A stretch of DNA of 64,000 nucleotides, taken from NCBI GenBank assembly GCA_036937835.1, contig CM072862.1:24261501-24325500 (forward strand), in the 5' to 3' direction. A model generated the notes under the pieces. It did no database searches, had not been told where the DNA came from, and saw only the letters and a program-made list of their open reading frames with translations. The translations under genes and the position numbers were made by a program. Positions within the stretch are counted from its first letter, which is position 1, and every line of letters starts with the position of its first letter. This stretch comes from Pampus argenteus. Taxonomy: Eukaryota > Chordata > Actinopteri > Scombriformes > Stromateidae. This document shows, in pieces, positions 39,240 to 52,000 of the stretch.

Positions 39240-42200
39240 TACACACTCACACATGCATGTGTCACACTAACTTGTGAGGACCATCCATTGGATCAGGATA
39301 TCTGTCAGATATAACAGGACTTTCAGGTTAGATTTAACACATTCATAAGAAGAATCAACAACTTTTCACAAAAATATATCACTTTTTTTTTTATGTGCAC
39401 TATTTTCTTGTTCATTGAAATCATGTCGAAATGCAAGAAACACATTCACGTTTCCTATTTTGGAAAGGGAGCAAGGCAAAGTCAGTTTGTTGTCAGTTGC
39501 CTAGCAACAGTGTTTGGCGTTTTTTTATAGGTTTCAGTTGTGAGGACGTAGTGTGTACTTGACTTCCCATTTGGGAATCACAACCTCACATGTTGAATTC
39601 CACAGCAGCATCAGTCTTAAAGTAAATATTTAAATATTAGTACTTGTGTATATTTCTGACATGAATGTCCACATTTAGACAAATTTAGGACTAATTATTT
39701 TATTATCATCGTCTAAATTGTCTCATCTTAACTCTAAAACCAAACTTAGAAAAAGGACCAGCCACTCTGTCCTCACTCCAAATATCTAAAACTTGTGGTT
39801 CTCACAAGGGCAAAGAAATAAGAAATACCCCCTCCTCTGTTTAATCCACCACTCTCTGCAGTTATAGCCAATCAGAAAGCAGCTGTGACGGCGGGAGCTC
39901 AGCTGATCTGAAAGCAGCAGCGGAGAAGATTAGGACCCCATTCGCTCCTTCTCTATGTGTCAATTTCAGTGTCCGTCCCTTCATCTTCTCCTCTCTCCAT
40001 ACCTCCCTCTGTCCCAGCATCCTTCTTCTCTCTGACCACAGGAAACCTGCAAACCCAACTCACTTTTCTTTTTTCTTTTTCATTTATTTCCCACTATGTG
40101 GTTCACTCACTTTATCCGCCTTCCCGTCTTCTCTTTCTTCTTGTCTTGTTTCTTTCTCTGTCTGTCTTTTAGTCTCTAGATTTGACCGTAGTTGTTTGGA
40201 CACATTAGCATAATCCTCCTCCTCCTCCTCTTTCTCCATCCTCTATTGGCCTCCTTCTCATTCCTAACTCCCACCCCACACCCCTTTCCCAATAGCTTTT
40301 TTTCTTTCCTCTCCTCCTCTTCCTTCCTAAATATTTACTCCCCGTTCAGTAAACGAGACGAGCACACTTGTTCACACAGAAGAAGACATGATTACAGGCC
40401 GATTGAGGCCAAAGAAAGCTACACAAATAAGAATAAGAGACAAAGAGCTTGTTGGTCTGAGGCCTGGATTTACCTTCTTTGTCAAGCTTTTATTTGCTTG
40501 TTTGAGTAGATTTAAATGTTCAGTGTGTAAATAAATGCAGCCGAGGTGACGACAGTTTTTAAAAATGAATTTAAAATCGTGTTTTAATGAACAATAGAAA
40601 CAGTTACCTGCATGTTGTTTCATGCACTGCTCTTTTTATTTGTGCTATTTGACAGATTTAGTTCACGTTTAGATTAAAACCGGACTGATACTGGATATTT
40701 ATGGCCTATAAATGATAACAGCATTGATCAGTGATGGTTATAAAATCAATTGTTCTGACTGGGACGTGGTATAGTTGGAAAATAGCTCTTTTTAAAGGAA
40801 AAACTCTGTAATGGTGACACTGTTTTTAAGCTACAGAAAACATATTTTCGGGACATTATGTTTGTGATTTTGAAATTTTTGGGGTGTAACCTGTATTTCA
40901 TGTGTAATAATGACAGCCTTGCAGGTCACGCATCATGCATTTTGCATGTATTGCAGCACATGTGTTGGTGTTGATGTGTTACCGTGTTTGTAAATGAAAA
41001 ATGCAAAAAAAACATCCGTAAGTTTGCAGACTTTGTACTCCGTTCGCTTCGGGACTTTACAGCTCTGGGTCGGTTATCAGTGCAGTAGTCATTTGGTTTT
41101 TACAGCAGCTGAGGGCCGTTGTTAAAACCCCTCTTAGCTGTTGTAAAATCAATGTAAATCACGGCCTTGAGTGCCTTTATTGCTTTTATAAAACGGTTAC
41201 TACATATCTGGCAAGATTTCATGAAAACAAACGCACAGGAACAAAAGATGCAATCATTTATTGATTACAAATAATCATTCTTCCACAAAGCGACATGTGG
41301 TGTGTCTTAATTGCATATTTCTACATTTCCTGTTTAGGAGCGGCAGAGATTATAACTTAAAATGAGAACGGCTGGCCCACCTGGTCAGTCCACCTTAAGT
41401 GAGCCTAGCCAGGTTAGGCTAACTGCCCCCGTTGCTAACTTCAGGGCTAACCCCCTACTCTGCAGGAACTTAACTTGACTTGAGTTGTGGCATTTAGTTG
41501 CAATGCTAATTAGTATCATGTAAAATCTCATTTGATTATGCTTGAGTGTAATATTGTGACTGTCACAGTTAAAAATGTTCATTAAATTGGTGGAAGTTTA
41601 AATCATAATCACAGTTATTATTCGATTAATTGTGCAACCATATTGCCGGGTGCTGCTCATTGAACAAATCAATTAGCACCTTTAACAGTATATATTTCAT
41701 TACCATCATGTTTGAGAATTTACAGGTTTATGCCAAACAACGAGGGAGCAGACGGCAAATTCAGATGAAGCTGTGTGATTTGCGCGACGAACGTCTGGCG
41801 ACCACAGATGTGGTGACGTCAGATTAATTTTCCATCGACCAAACAATCGCCCACCAAGTACTGTGAGGATGTTCCGGGTGCTTTTGCATCGCGTAATAAT
41901 AGAACTACAGTATTTGGATTTCTTGACTGCCAGACAAAATAAACAGTTTGCAGACATCACCTCAGGCTTGTGGTATAAACCCATTATTGCTTCTGACATT
42001 TTATAGCTAATAATTAATGGAGCTGTATAACAAAAATGTACGATAGGTTGTTATTTTCAGCCATGAAAGCAATGCAAACATACACAAAGCAATGCCGGGT
42101 GGAACTACTGCTAATTAAAAACAAACAAACAAAAACAAATAAATATATACAAATATACCGTAGATGTTTCTAAAGCCAAAAAGCATTTTGTAATAAACTA

Positions 42201-44774
42201 ATGGTCTTCTGGGACTTACAGGTTAAGTGTTGACATGACAGATGACACGCATGTTCATCCTAATGTCACGTAACCAGACAGACAACCGCAGCTGTGTTTG
42301 CTTTGGCTGAGTCAGTTATGTGTGCACACGTGCATGCATCTTTATTACCTGTCTGAGCTCCTCTAAAACGATCCTATTATCTATAATCAAAGCTTAACTA
42401 TCACACAGACAGTTAATTTTGTTGCCCTGCTGGTTCCCCTAAAGCGTGGTTTTTTGCTGGCCACTTTACCAAATAATTAAAGTTTACGTTCGTCTAGCAA
42501 CAACATCAGGCCACAATTTCCAAGGGGACTCTAGATGTTTATCCTGCTTGGGAACTAACATGTTATTAATATTTTAATAATTTTGAAGCACGTCTTTTCA
42601 CTATTATCCTTCGCTCCCTTTTATATCTGCAAAACTAATTGTCCTTGGCCAGTAAATCAGTCAAGTAGCCCAGGTATAATCCGTATAAAGACGTGGATTA
42701 TCGTCTGCAGGTGGATGTCCACAGGACAGGCGAGGCAACATCAGCGAAATTATAAACGTCATCGCTAATCCTAATAATCATATAATGTCATCATTAGACC
42801 ACATTAGAGAATTTCCTGTCATTCAGCCTCTTAAGAACGAAAAATGTGTGGGTCGTGTCTCGATGACAGCCCTCGAGTGTTACTCACCGCCGTCGAACAC
42901 GCGGTGGCGTTTCGTCATGGCAACAAATGTTTCTGCCTTAATCTACCATAATGGGCAGTAAAATATCTCGTGATGATGGTGTCATCGCGAACCTCACACA
43001 CGCTGCTGTTCATGCAGTGTAAGCACTGTACTTAAGTACATTTTTGTGGCGCGTGTGCTTTCAGTGTTCATTTGGGCATCTAACTTTCTAAGATTGAAGA
43101 CTTGGAAAAATTGTGAACGTATCCTTTAAGTAAATAAATGCTAATTATTCAGTCTTTGTGTGCAGCTCCAGGTTTCTTTTACAAAGCACAGAGAAAAATA
43201 AGAAGAATGCTAAAGACTGACCTCCAGTTTCTGGTTATGAGTTTTAAAGTTTATTTGATTGATTTGAGTTTTGGTTGTGATGGGTTTGTAAATGCCGAGT
43301 GGCGTTGCGGCCTGGGCGAGGCAGGAGGTCGATTTACGGTGGAGGTGGAGGAGGAGGAGGAGGAGGAGGAGGAACGGAGAAAGCCCATCACACAGCACCG
43401 CCGCGGGACACTCTGCCAAGAAAAACTTTGCTGGCAGCAGCACTGCGCTCTGACGGGCTGAAATATGCGCTGGCTACCGACCAGAGCTGCCTAGAATCAG
43501 ATAAGCCGCCTCTGTCGCGCTCGGCTGTGAGAGGAAAATAAAGAGCGAGTAGAGGAGGAGAAACGGAGATGGATGAGAGGAACGGATTAGTTTGAGTTTG
43601 AGAGTGGTGTTGGGGCAGGACAAGGGAAATACTTTTAAATTCCAAAAAGTAATATATTTGGGAGCGTTATAGATTATTAAAATATGAAAATAAAGCAATT
43701 CTACCGTGTTATGAAAGGGTTACTGATGTGCAATAAGCCCACTTTTTTGACCTGCAGTGAACTGGATTGGTGGTAGAGTTCATTGCCTCCGTTCAGTCTG
43801 ATGATACTCGTTTTTTGCCACCTGCTTTGGTTTGTGAAATCATTGAAACTCCCTTCAAATTGAATACTGCAGATGTGGCTCTTTGGAGCCTTCAGGAAAA
43901 GAAATAAAGACGACTGCGCAAAATGAAGATGTCGAGGAGACGTGAGAGAAAAATGGGAACCAGAGAGCATCAGGGGAAAAAAAATAAAAAAAAAAAATGT
44001 TTGGAGCTTTTGAGGAGAATCTCTTTACACGCGAGGACATAAATAATTTGGGTGCTGAATGTAAGAGGAGTGAGACGCGGTTAGGGGATTTTTCTGCAGC
44101 TCTCTCTGCTTTTATTTAGTCACACATTTGGTGAATTTCATTTCTACCTGTACACATGCACAAGCTGATGACGAGCTGATGTTTGATCCATCCATCCATC
44201 CATCCCCCCTGACAAGCTTTTTTTATTAATCTATATAGTGACTAAAATAAAATGTTATACAACCTTATACTTCTTAACTGTCTTCCACAAATCTTACTCC
44301 TGGTGACGCAGTTATGATCTGAAAAGGCTGCAAGAAGAACTCACGGTGACCTGTATCCACTTAGTCTGAAAAAAAAACCCTGCATTTTAAACCATAAAAA
44401 CATTTTTGTGAGACATTAGTATTCTGATGTGACTGCACACCGAGCAGCTTCTTCCTGAATGAGGCTGCTTGGCAACTTTTTAATAATAATAACAATAAAA
44501 AACACGGACCAACGTGTGTGTAAAAGTGATGTCTCTGTCAAAGTGTTTGTGAATAACACATCATCTTAAAGGCCGTTGAGCTTGACTTTATTTTTTTTGC
44601 ATGCGAGTTGTTGCTGTTCATTCTTGGCAGTTGCTGCTTTCACGGTTTTTAGATGCATTTATTTGTGAGGGGTTTTTTTTTCTGTCTCTGGCAGCAACAT
44701 CAAGGCGCCCTTTTTCCCCACACAGTTCACCCTCAAACTGCGGCAGTGAAGCTCCTCTGTAGTTTGTCATACAG

Positions 44775-44805
<31 letters not shown>

Positions 44806-45486
44806 TGTCTGGCTGCTTAATGTCAAACGTGGAGCCAAAATAATTTTAAAAAGGACGCACATCTCCAGATTTCCACTGTGAGTATTGAGTAACTGTTTCC
44901 AGCAGAGATGACAGTAATCTGGAGGTGAACCGACCTGTTTTGGACTGAAAGAGAAAACCTTTATTAAAGCTCCTCGGATGAAATATTCCCGTTAGACGTG
45001 CAGACTCCTCTATCGCTCTCTAGGGTCCACATCTGTTTCTCAGTCAGACAGAGTGTCCTCTCTCTTTCTCTCCCTCTCATCCGTCCATTCCCTTCATCCA
45101 TTGAGTCGGTGTGATAAGCGGCGTTTAGGCAGATATATTAGTCCCATTAGAGCCACTTGATTCTGCCGCTCTACAGTAAAGGGGAGGCCATTAACTCTGC
45201 TGCTCAAGGCCACTTAAAGACGCACACATACGTCTTCTTAAAGACACGGAACACACACACACACACACACATTCACACATGCCAGCATGTGCAAGTCACA
45301 CATGCACATTGTCACTTGGATATAGCATTGAAACATAGATGTGGCTTCATATGTTCATGCTTCATATATGGAAATATGTGAATGGGTTTATCACAGTTTA
45401 TTAATATAAGAATATTAAAAACACATCTAATCAGCAGCTGGTGTGTATTTTCTCACCCACATTTTCTCTCCTACAGTTGGTCATTG

Positions 45487-45535
<49 letters not shown>

Positions 45536-46189
45536 ACCTGTGGAATGCAAGTGGGAATTCTGTAGCACGGATGAGAAAAGCCCATCGGTGAAGGTCAGCG
45601 TGTGTATGTGTGAACACGTGTGAACCCAAAAGAGCTCTGGAGGATAAACAGTAAATGTTCTCAGGGGGAGAATATTTTGGAAAGGCAGCAGAAACCGAGA
45701 TAAACGTGAGTGTGTGTGTGTGTGTGTGTGTGTGGTTTTGTATCATATCTAGAAAGGGTCAGTCTGGGCTGTGAATAAAGTCAAACACGTAGTTCTGTTT
45801 CATCGAGAGCTAAGCAAACAAGTCAGAAACATATGATGCATGTGTTTCCATCATCAGCTGTTATGTGATGTATAATAGACGATGTGACAATATTACATAA
45901 TTCATAAAGCACAGCAGGAGCAGAGTGTGCAATGTGTTGCGCATCTGTTCTCAGCAGCTTGTGAAATTCAACACCGTCTTTGATGCAGTTTTTGCTGCGG
46001 CACAATTCTGTCAGTGTGCTTGCAAAAACCAAAACTTATATCGTCAATATTATCATCAACTTAAGCCGTTCATCTTTTCTTCTGGGGTGAACGTGGAAGT
46101 AAAAAACACAGAAAAATGATTTCTATAATCCGACGAATAACACGCAGTGGTCGAAGTTAAGATTAGAAGGGCTCTTGTGAGTGTGTTAA

Positions 46190-46243
<54 letters not shown>

Positions 46244-46546
46244 GGCCTCAGAGGAACGCAGTCGTAGCAAGTAGAGCAACGCTGAGCTGAGCAGAATCTG
46301 TGTGATAAGAGCGATCAAAGCGCTCAGAGACCTCATCAACCTTCCTGGCCTGCTGCCTGCTGATCCACCTGATATCAGGAACAAGCCCCACCTACCCCGT
46401 GTGTGTGTGTATGTGTGTGTGAGTGAGTGAGTGAGTGTGTGTGTGTGTGTGTGTGTGTTCGCATACATTTTGCATATCTCCCAATTTGTGTGCCTAGACA
46501 GCTCAGCACCGTGTGTACTTACTTACCCTGCGATGTGTTGCTTATG

Positions 46547-46596
<50 letters not shown>

Positions 46597-48750
46597 TCAA
46601 CGCCGCGCTTTCTTCCACTCCACATAAGCTGAATTATTTATTGAAATGTTGAGGAGCCGTATTTTTCCCTCCTTGTTGGTTGAGACCATAAATCTGCTGA
46701 CATCTGGCCAGAGACGAATCCAAAATGCATCAAACTTCTCCGGCAGAAGAGAAAGAGGTTTCCAGACGGCGTGCAGGTGTCGGGATCCTCCCGTCACACT
46801 CTCACAACGTTTCACCAGCGGATCCGTGCCAGTTCTTCTGGCAAATACTGAACCCGAATCTTATTTAGGTTAAGCTGAGCTTTGTCTTTTTGAAAAGCGA
46901 ACCGTGTCGACAGAAAGGAAACTGAGGGTTTAGATTTTAAACCTATAGCAACATACCAGAGGTTTTACATGTCTGGAGGAAAACTTTGATGCTTTTATAA
47001 CTTGATTTTGATCGCTGTGTCAAAAGTAAAAATGAAAAATGAACCATTATTTTCATTATTTATTAGCCCTTTGATTAGGTCTTAATTAATAGATTAATCA
47101 TTTGGTCTGTAAAATCAATGAATCTTTTGTGGCACTAATGGTCTGAAACACAATCATTTATTTTGATAATTGTTCAAATAGAAATTTTTTTTTTTTTTAA
47201 TGCATCTTTCCAAAGACTTTTCTTGGCTTTGTCAGTCTGACATTGATTTTGATGAGGACCAGAAATGTTATTTTTAACAAAAAACTCACTAATCTGTAAC
47301 CGTATATTATCAGAACATCAAATCCAAAAAACAAAATATGATCTGTCTTTTATTTTCTTGCTTTAAAAAGCTCTCTTTAATCACTCGTAACCCGCGTGAA
47401 GCCAAAAGAGTTACGTAACGTGTTGACCTTGAGTCGAGGACTATATTTATCATCTCAAAGTTTAAAAATAAAAGCTGGTTCTTCAGCAGCAGAAGAGAAG
47501 CTTTTTAATGTTTTTAATGCAGCGACTGGGAAGGGAAACAAATCGAGAACCGATAGTATGATTCAGATAATTGGTTGCAGTGATGTATTATATATGCAAA
47601 TGGAGCCAAAGCGCCGGTGTGGTCGTGAAACTTAGACAGAAGGAGAGTTCATCTGAAGGTGAAAAGAATATAAAGGGAGAATAATGGGTGAGCGACTTCT
47701 GTTTGTTTATATGTCTCTCTCTCTCTCGCTCTCTGTGTGTGTGTGTTTCTGAATAATGTAATATCCATGCAGGGGTATGTGGGTCAGTGGGGCTTTTACT
47801 TCCTCTGGAGACCAGCGCCACACCCCGACACACATTCGCTTAATTCAGTCACTGAGCCCGGACTCGTCCGCCTGTCTGCCTCGGCGGTTGACTCCACGCG
47901 TGACGTCATGCATTTTTCATAAAGTCTGCGTCGCCCGCTCAATATTTCATATCTGGTATTGACAGGCGGGTAAGAGTCCACTGTAAAGACTTCTCCTCCT
48001 CCTCCTCCTCCTTCTTTCCCTCCTCCCTCCTCCATCTCCCTCTCTGGCCTGTAATTAAATTAGCTCTGTCTGCCGATGACAAAGGGCCAGTCATTCGGGC
48101 TCTGCTTAGATAGCGAGTAACTGCACTTAGAGCGGATATGAAGTTAAGCAGGAATGCGCTGAGCTGAGCTCCGCGCTGCTTTCTGGGTCTCAGGGTAAGG
48201 AGGCGAAGAAAGAGGAGGACGTGAGAGTCCAGATCCGGCTCAGGTTCTGGATGAGCTGAGACCAGCAGAGGATAAACCCTCGTGAATTTACAACATTGAT
48301 TTCAAAACCCGTCGTGCTCATCTTAAACTCCAGAGGACATCATATAATAATGTGATTAAACGTTGATGCAGGACAAATGACATGAATAATAACAAAAATA
48401 TAATTCAAGGAAATAAAGCAAAATGACAAAAGGTTCAAAACAAACTAAAATGGTTACAGAAAAAAACAGCAAACTCTCCTCTTCTGTTTCCTTTCTCCTA
48501 TCAGCGTCACAGTTTGTTTACTTGTTTGTGCTAACAGACTTGTTTTTGTTTTGCAGTGCTTCCCACCTGCTCGCCGCTCGACTTCCACTGCGACAACGGC
48601 AAATGCATCAGGCGCTCCTGGGTGTGTGACGGAGACAACGACTGCGAGGATGACTCGGATGAACAGGACTGTCGTAAGTACACTTCCTTGTCCCCGCTTG
48701 TCAACACAAACACGCAAATAATCAGTGACAATCACATTGATATGCGTCGT

Positions 48751-48787
<37 letters not shown>

Positions 48788-48882
48788 TCGACCTGCTCTG
48801 TCTCAAGGGGATGAGTTATTAAAGTGGACAGATGTTTGAGGCAGCCACATTCAATGAGGTGTTTGTTGTGAGTCTAAAGGAG

Positions 48883-48921
<39 letters not shown>

Positions 48922-48984
48922 TCGATAGGGCACCACTGCCACTGCCCTCAATTTATCCTGTTCCTCGTTTGATTTGTCGAGTCT

Positions 48985-49046
<62 letters not shown>

Positions 49047-52000
49047 TGTTTGTGTTTGTGTTTGTGTTGAACCCAAAATATCTCTCAGCTGCCTGCAAGG
49101 TGAAACTCAGGCTACAGCGGGTGAAGTTAGGAGTGTGTCTATTTCTGCCGAGGTATTTATGTATCTATGCATTGCTGCTTAGTGTGTGTGTGTGTGTGAC
49201 TGCTAACTAGCTAGCAGATCTGAATAGCATGTAAACAACTGTGGGATTAGTGAGAAAATCTTTCTGAGAATATGTCTGAAAAGTGACATTTTTGTATTTA
49301 ATTTTTACTCCTTTTAAAGGCTGTTTGAAATAAAGTAAAACTTGGTCAAAGAGCTTGTTAAAAAACGGTTGTATTATGCTAGTGGTTGCTAACGTCGTCG
49401 GCTCACTGTCGACCAACATAACACCTGCTAGATTAACATCCGTTCGTTCCTCCTGTGGATTCAAACCCACAACCTTCAACTCATTTTTATGTAAATGCAG
49501 TACTGAAGTGTCCGTTTGAGGTCAGAAATAGATGCTCGATTAAGGTGTTGGGGGTTGGAGGCCCATGTTAACAAGTACAAATTGTGTGTGCGTGTCTGTA
49601 TGTTGTTTCCATCAGTCTGTGTGTAATTAGTACTTAAATCCCGTGAACACATCGTCCGCTTTTAGCCTCTAATTGCTCCACGTGTCCAGTCTGATCCGTG
49701 CGGACGGACACACAATGCGGGATGGTTGTTGCATTACACCGTCACTATCGGTATGTTGACCCAGTTTAATCACAGAAATAGTTACAGCGAGGAGCGACGT
49801 ATTCCTGATGGAAACGTGACAGACGGTGTCCTTTTTAAGTTTCTTAATAGTTAATATTATCTTGTCTATGAAACGTTGGTGGAGCCGCTTGACTGTTAAA
49901 TAACACGCGTATGTAGTTTGTGATAACCCGCACCTTGTGCAGGTACAGGTTATCTCTTTCTCTTCTGAATGACTCGTCTTATCTGTGCGTTATGTGTGTT
50001 GACCCACATACAGTACCGGCAGCCAGACATTGAACCACTTCCTGATGGGGGGTCTGTCTGCTCGCAAGCCGACTATGAATTTTTCATCTTCTTGCAGAGT
50101 AAATTTCCCCCCCCCTCCTACTTATTATTTCATGCTTCTTTCTTTCTCTTCAGTTTTCCACCTCGCAGCACTTTTTTTTTTTTTTTTTTTTTTCTCGCCA
50201 GGATGAAGTGGTTTTATTTCATTATTTAGAGACAGAAAGACAATCCTCCACGCTCGGCTGGAACTAAAGCAGTCATCGAGTATTCAGACAAACTTCAGAC
50301 TTGAGGTGCGTCTCGGGGCAGATGTGTGTGTGTGTGTGTGTTTGAATATGAGATATTCACAATTCTTGAAGACATTTTGTGAAAAGAAAAAAAAACATGA
50401 CACCACACACACACATGCAGGAAGCCTGGTAATGACTCCCCGCGCCCTTTGCCCTTTGACGTTTGGCTGCCGTGTGAATGATGAGCGTCTTGAGGGCTTG
50501 TTGACCTTCGACCTCCCTCTATTTACCTCTGTGATTGGAGGGGGGAGTAAGAGCATGGGAGAGAGAGAGAGTGAGAATCAATTATTTCCCAAACAAGTTT
50601 AATAATAGATTAAATGAGAGTATTTGTCGATAGTGTGAAGAAAATGAATATTTGATTCGGACCGGCCGGTGTGGTTTTGGGGTTTTTCTGCTTTTTTGGC
50701 GAGGACGTTCTGGCTAGAGTAGAGCCCAACAGATAATCAGCTGATACGAGCGTATCACAGATTTATCATATCATCATATATGTTGGCTGACAACTAAGAG
50801 AAATTGCAAAAAAAAGGCCGAAGATAAGTTTTTATCTGTAATATGTGGCGCTCTGTACATATCTGTGTCATAATTATTTAATAATTAACCAAATTAAAGG
50901 GCATGAAAAGTTTTAAAACAAATATCTGCCAATAAACTGTGATCAGATGTTTTTAAACCCTCAAAATATCAAGCCTTCAAAATCCAGTATTTGCCGGGCT
51001 GTGGTCCAGACGAAACAAAGATTTTGGATGTGATCTTAAAAGGTCATTACGCTCAAATTACAGAAAAGAGAGACAGTAGATAGATTCAGTTCATGTGCTG
51101 AGTTTCAGCTTTTGATATGTCTGTTTCCACTCCGACACAATGGAGGTTAATGTTAATTTTTGTTTGTTATATTAAAAAAAAAGTCAAATCTCAGCAGCAA
51201 TGTGTGTTTTCCAGAAACAATGGCTCAATTACTGGAGGTAATTCACAGACCTCGCTGTCACCAGTTTGTACCGAGACTATTTATTTAGTACGGAGTGAAA
51301 GTCTGGGAAAACCGGGGGCTGTGTGATTTCTCAACGTTTCGTAAACGACATATTGTTTATTTCCACCATGTTGTGCAGCCACAGAAATCTCAGAAATGGA
51401 AACCGCACATAAAAACTTGAGAATATCTTAAAAACGTGTATCTTTTATAATTTGGGTAAACTGACCCTTTACCGTTGATGGATGTCTGCATCTGTACTAT
51501 GAACACCTGCTGCCAAATGTGCCAACGCATGAACATAGTCTGTTATTGGTTATATGTATTATAAACATACCCAGCAGCTGTGTAATGCAAGCTTTTCTTA
51601 ATCTACTCATTATACAGCATCGGTGCAGTTGCTATAACAACCTCGGATCACGTCACTCATGTCTCCAAGTAGTTTTGACGCCATCCGTCCATTCTGCGGA
51701 CATTCCTCTCTTTCCGCCCGTCCTTATCTCTTTCTGCTTGTCTCAGCTGTCTAACGCTCACATACAGCACTGATAAATTATAGATTACCTCCCACCTGGG
51801 GCCATCCATCATCGGTTCTCCTTGACGAGCCTGTTTGCTCCCCCCTCTGCCCCCGCCCTCCCCGGGGCAAGCACGGCCAGTGATTTACCATCGATTTGCG
51901 GTGGTAACAATAGAAGGCAGTGTTTTGAAAATCCATTCAGTTTATCAGTGTAGTTATGATTAAAGAGGCAAGGTGGAGGAGATGTTTGGTTAAATTAAAG

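Larger units (their letters stand above)
34506..48556 (+). other. lrp4: lrp4 intron 2 (14,051 bp)
   Basis: The intron lies between LDLa 1 and LDLa 2 and is the largest fully enclosed intron in the window. It carries many TG/CA microsatellites, (TCC)n and (GGA)n tracts, degraded dispersed repeats at 35.87 and 47.03 kb, a CpG-dense block at 43.29-43.55 kb, and two perfect palindromic CRE octamers (41,814 and 47,901). No open frame inside it resembles a known protein. Confidence 0.85.

Noticed and set aside
38842..39254. Cys-Val and Thr-His rich frames
   Set aside because: They are translations of CA/TG microsatellites; the same explains the similar frames near 27.3, 36.7, 46.4, 49.0 and 63.1 kb.
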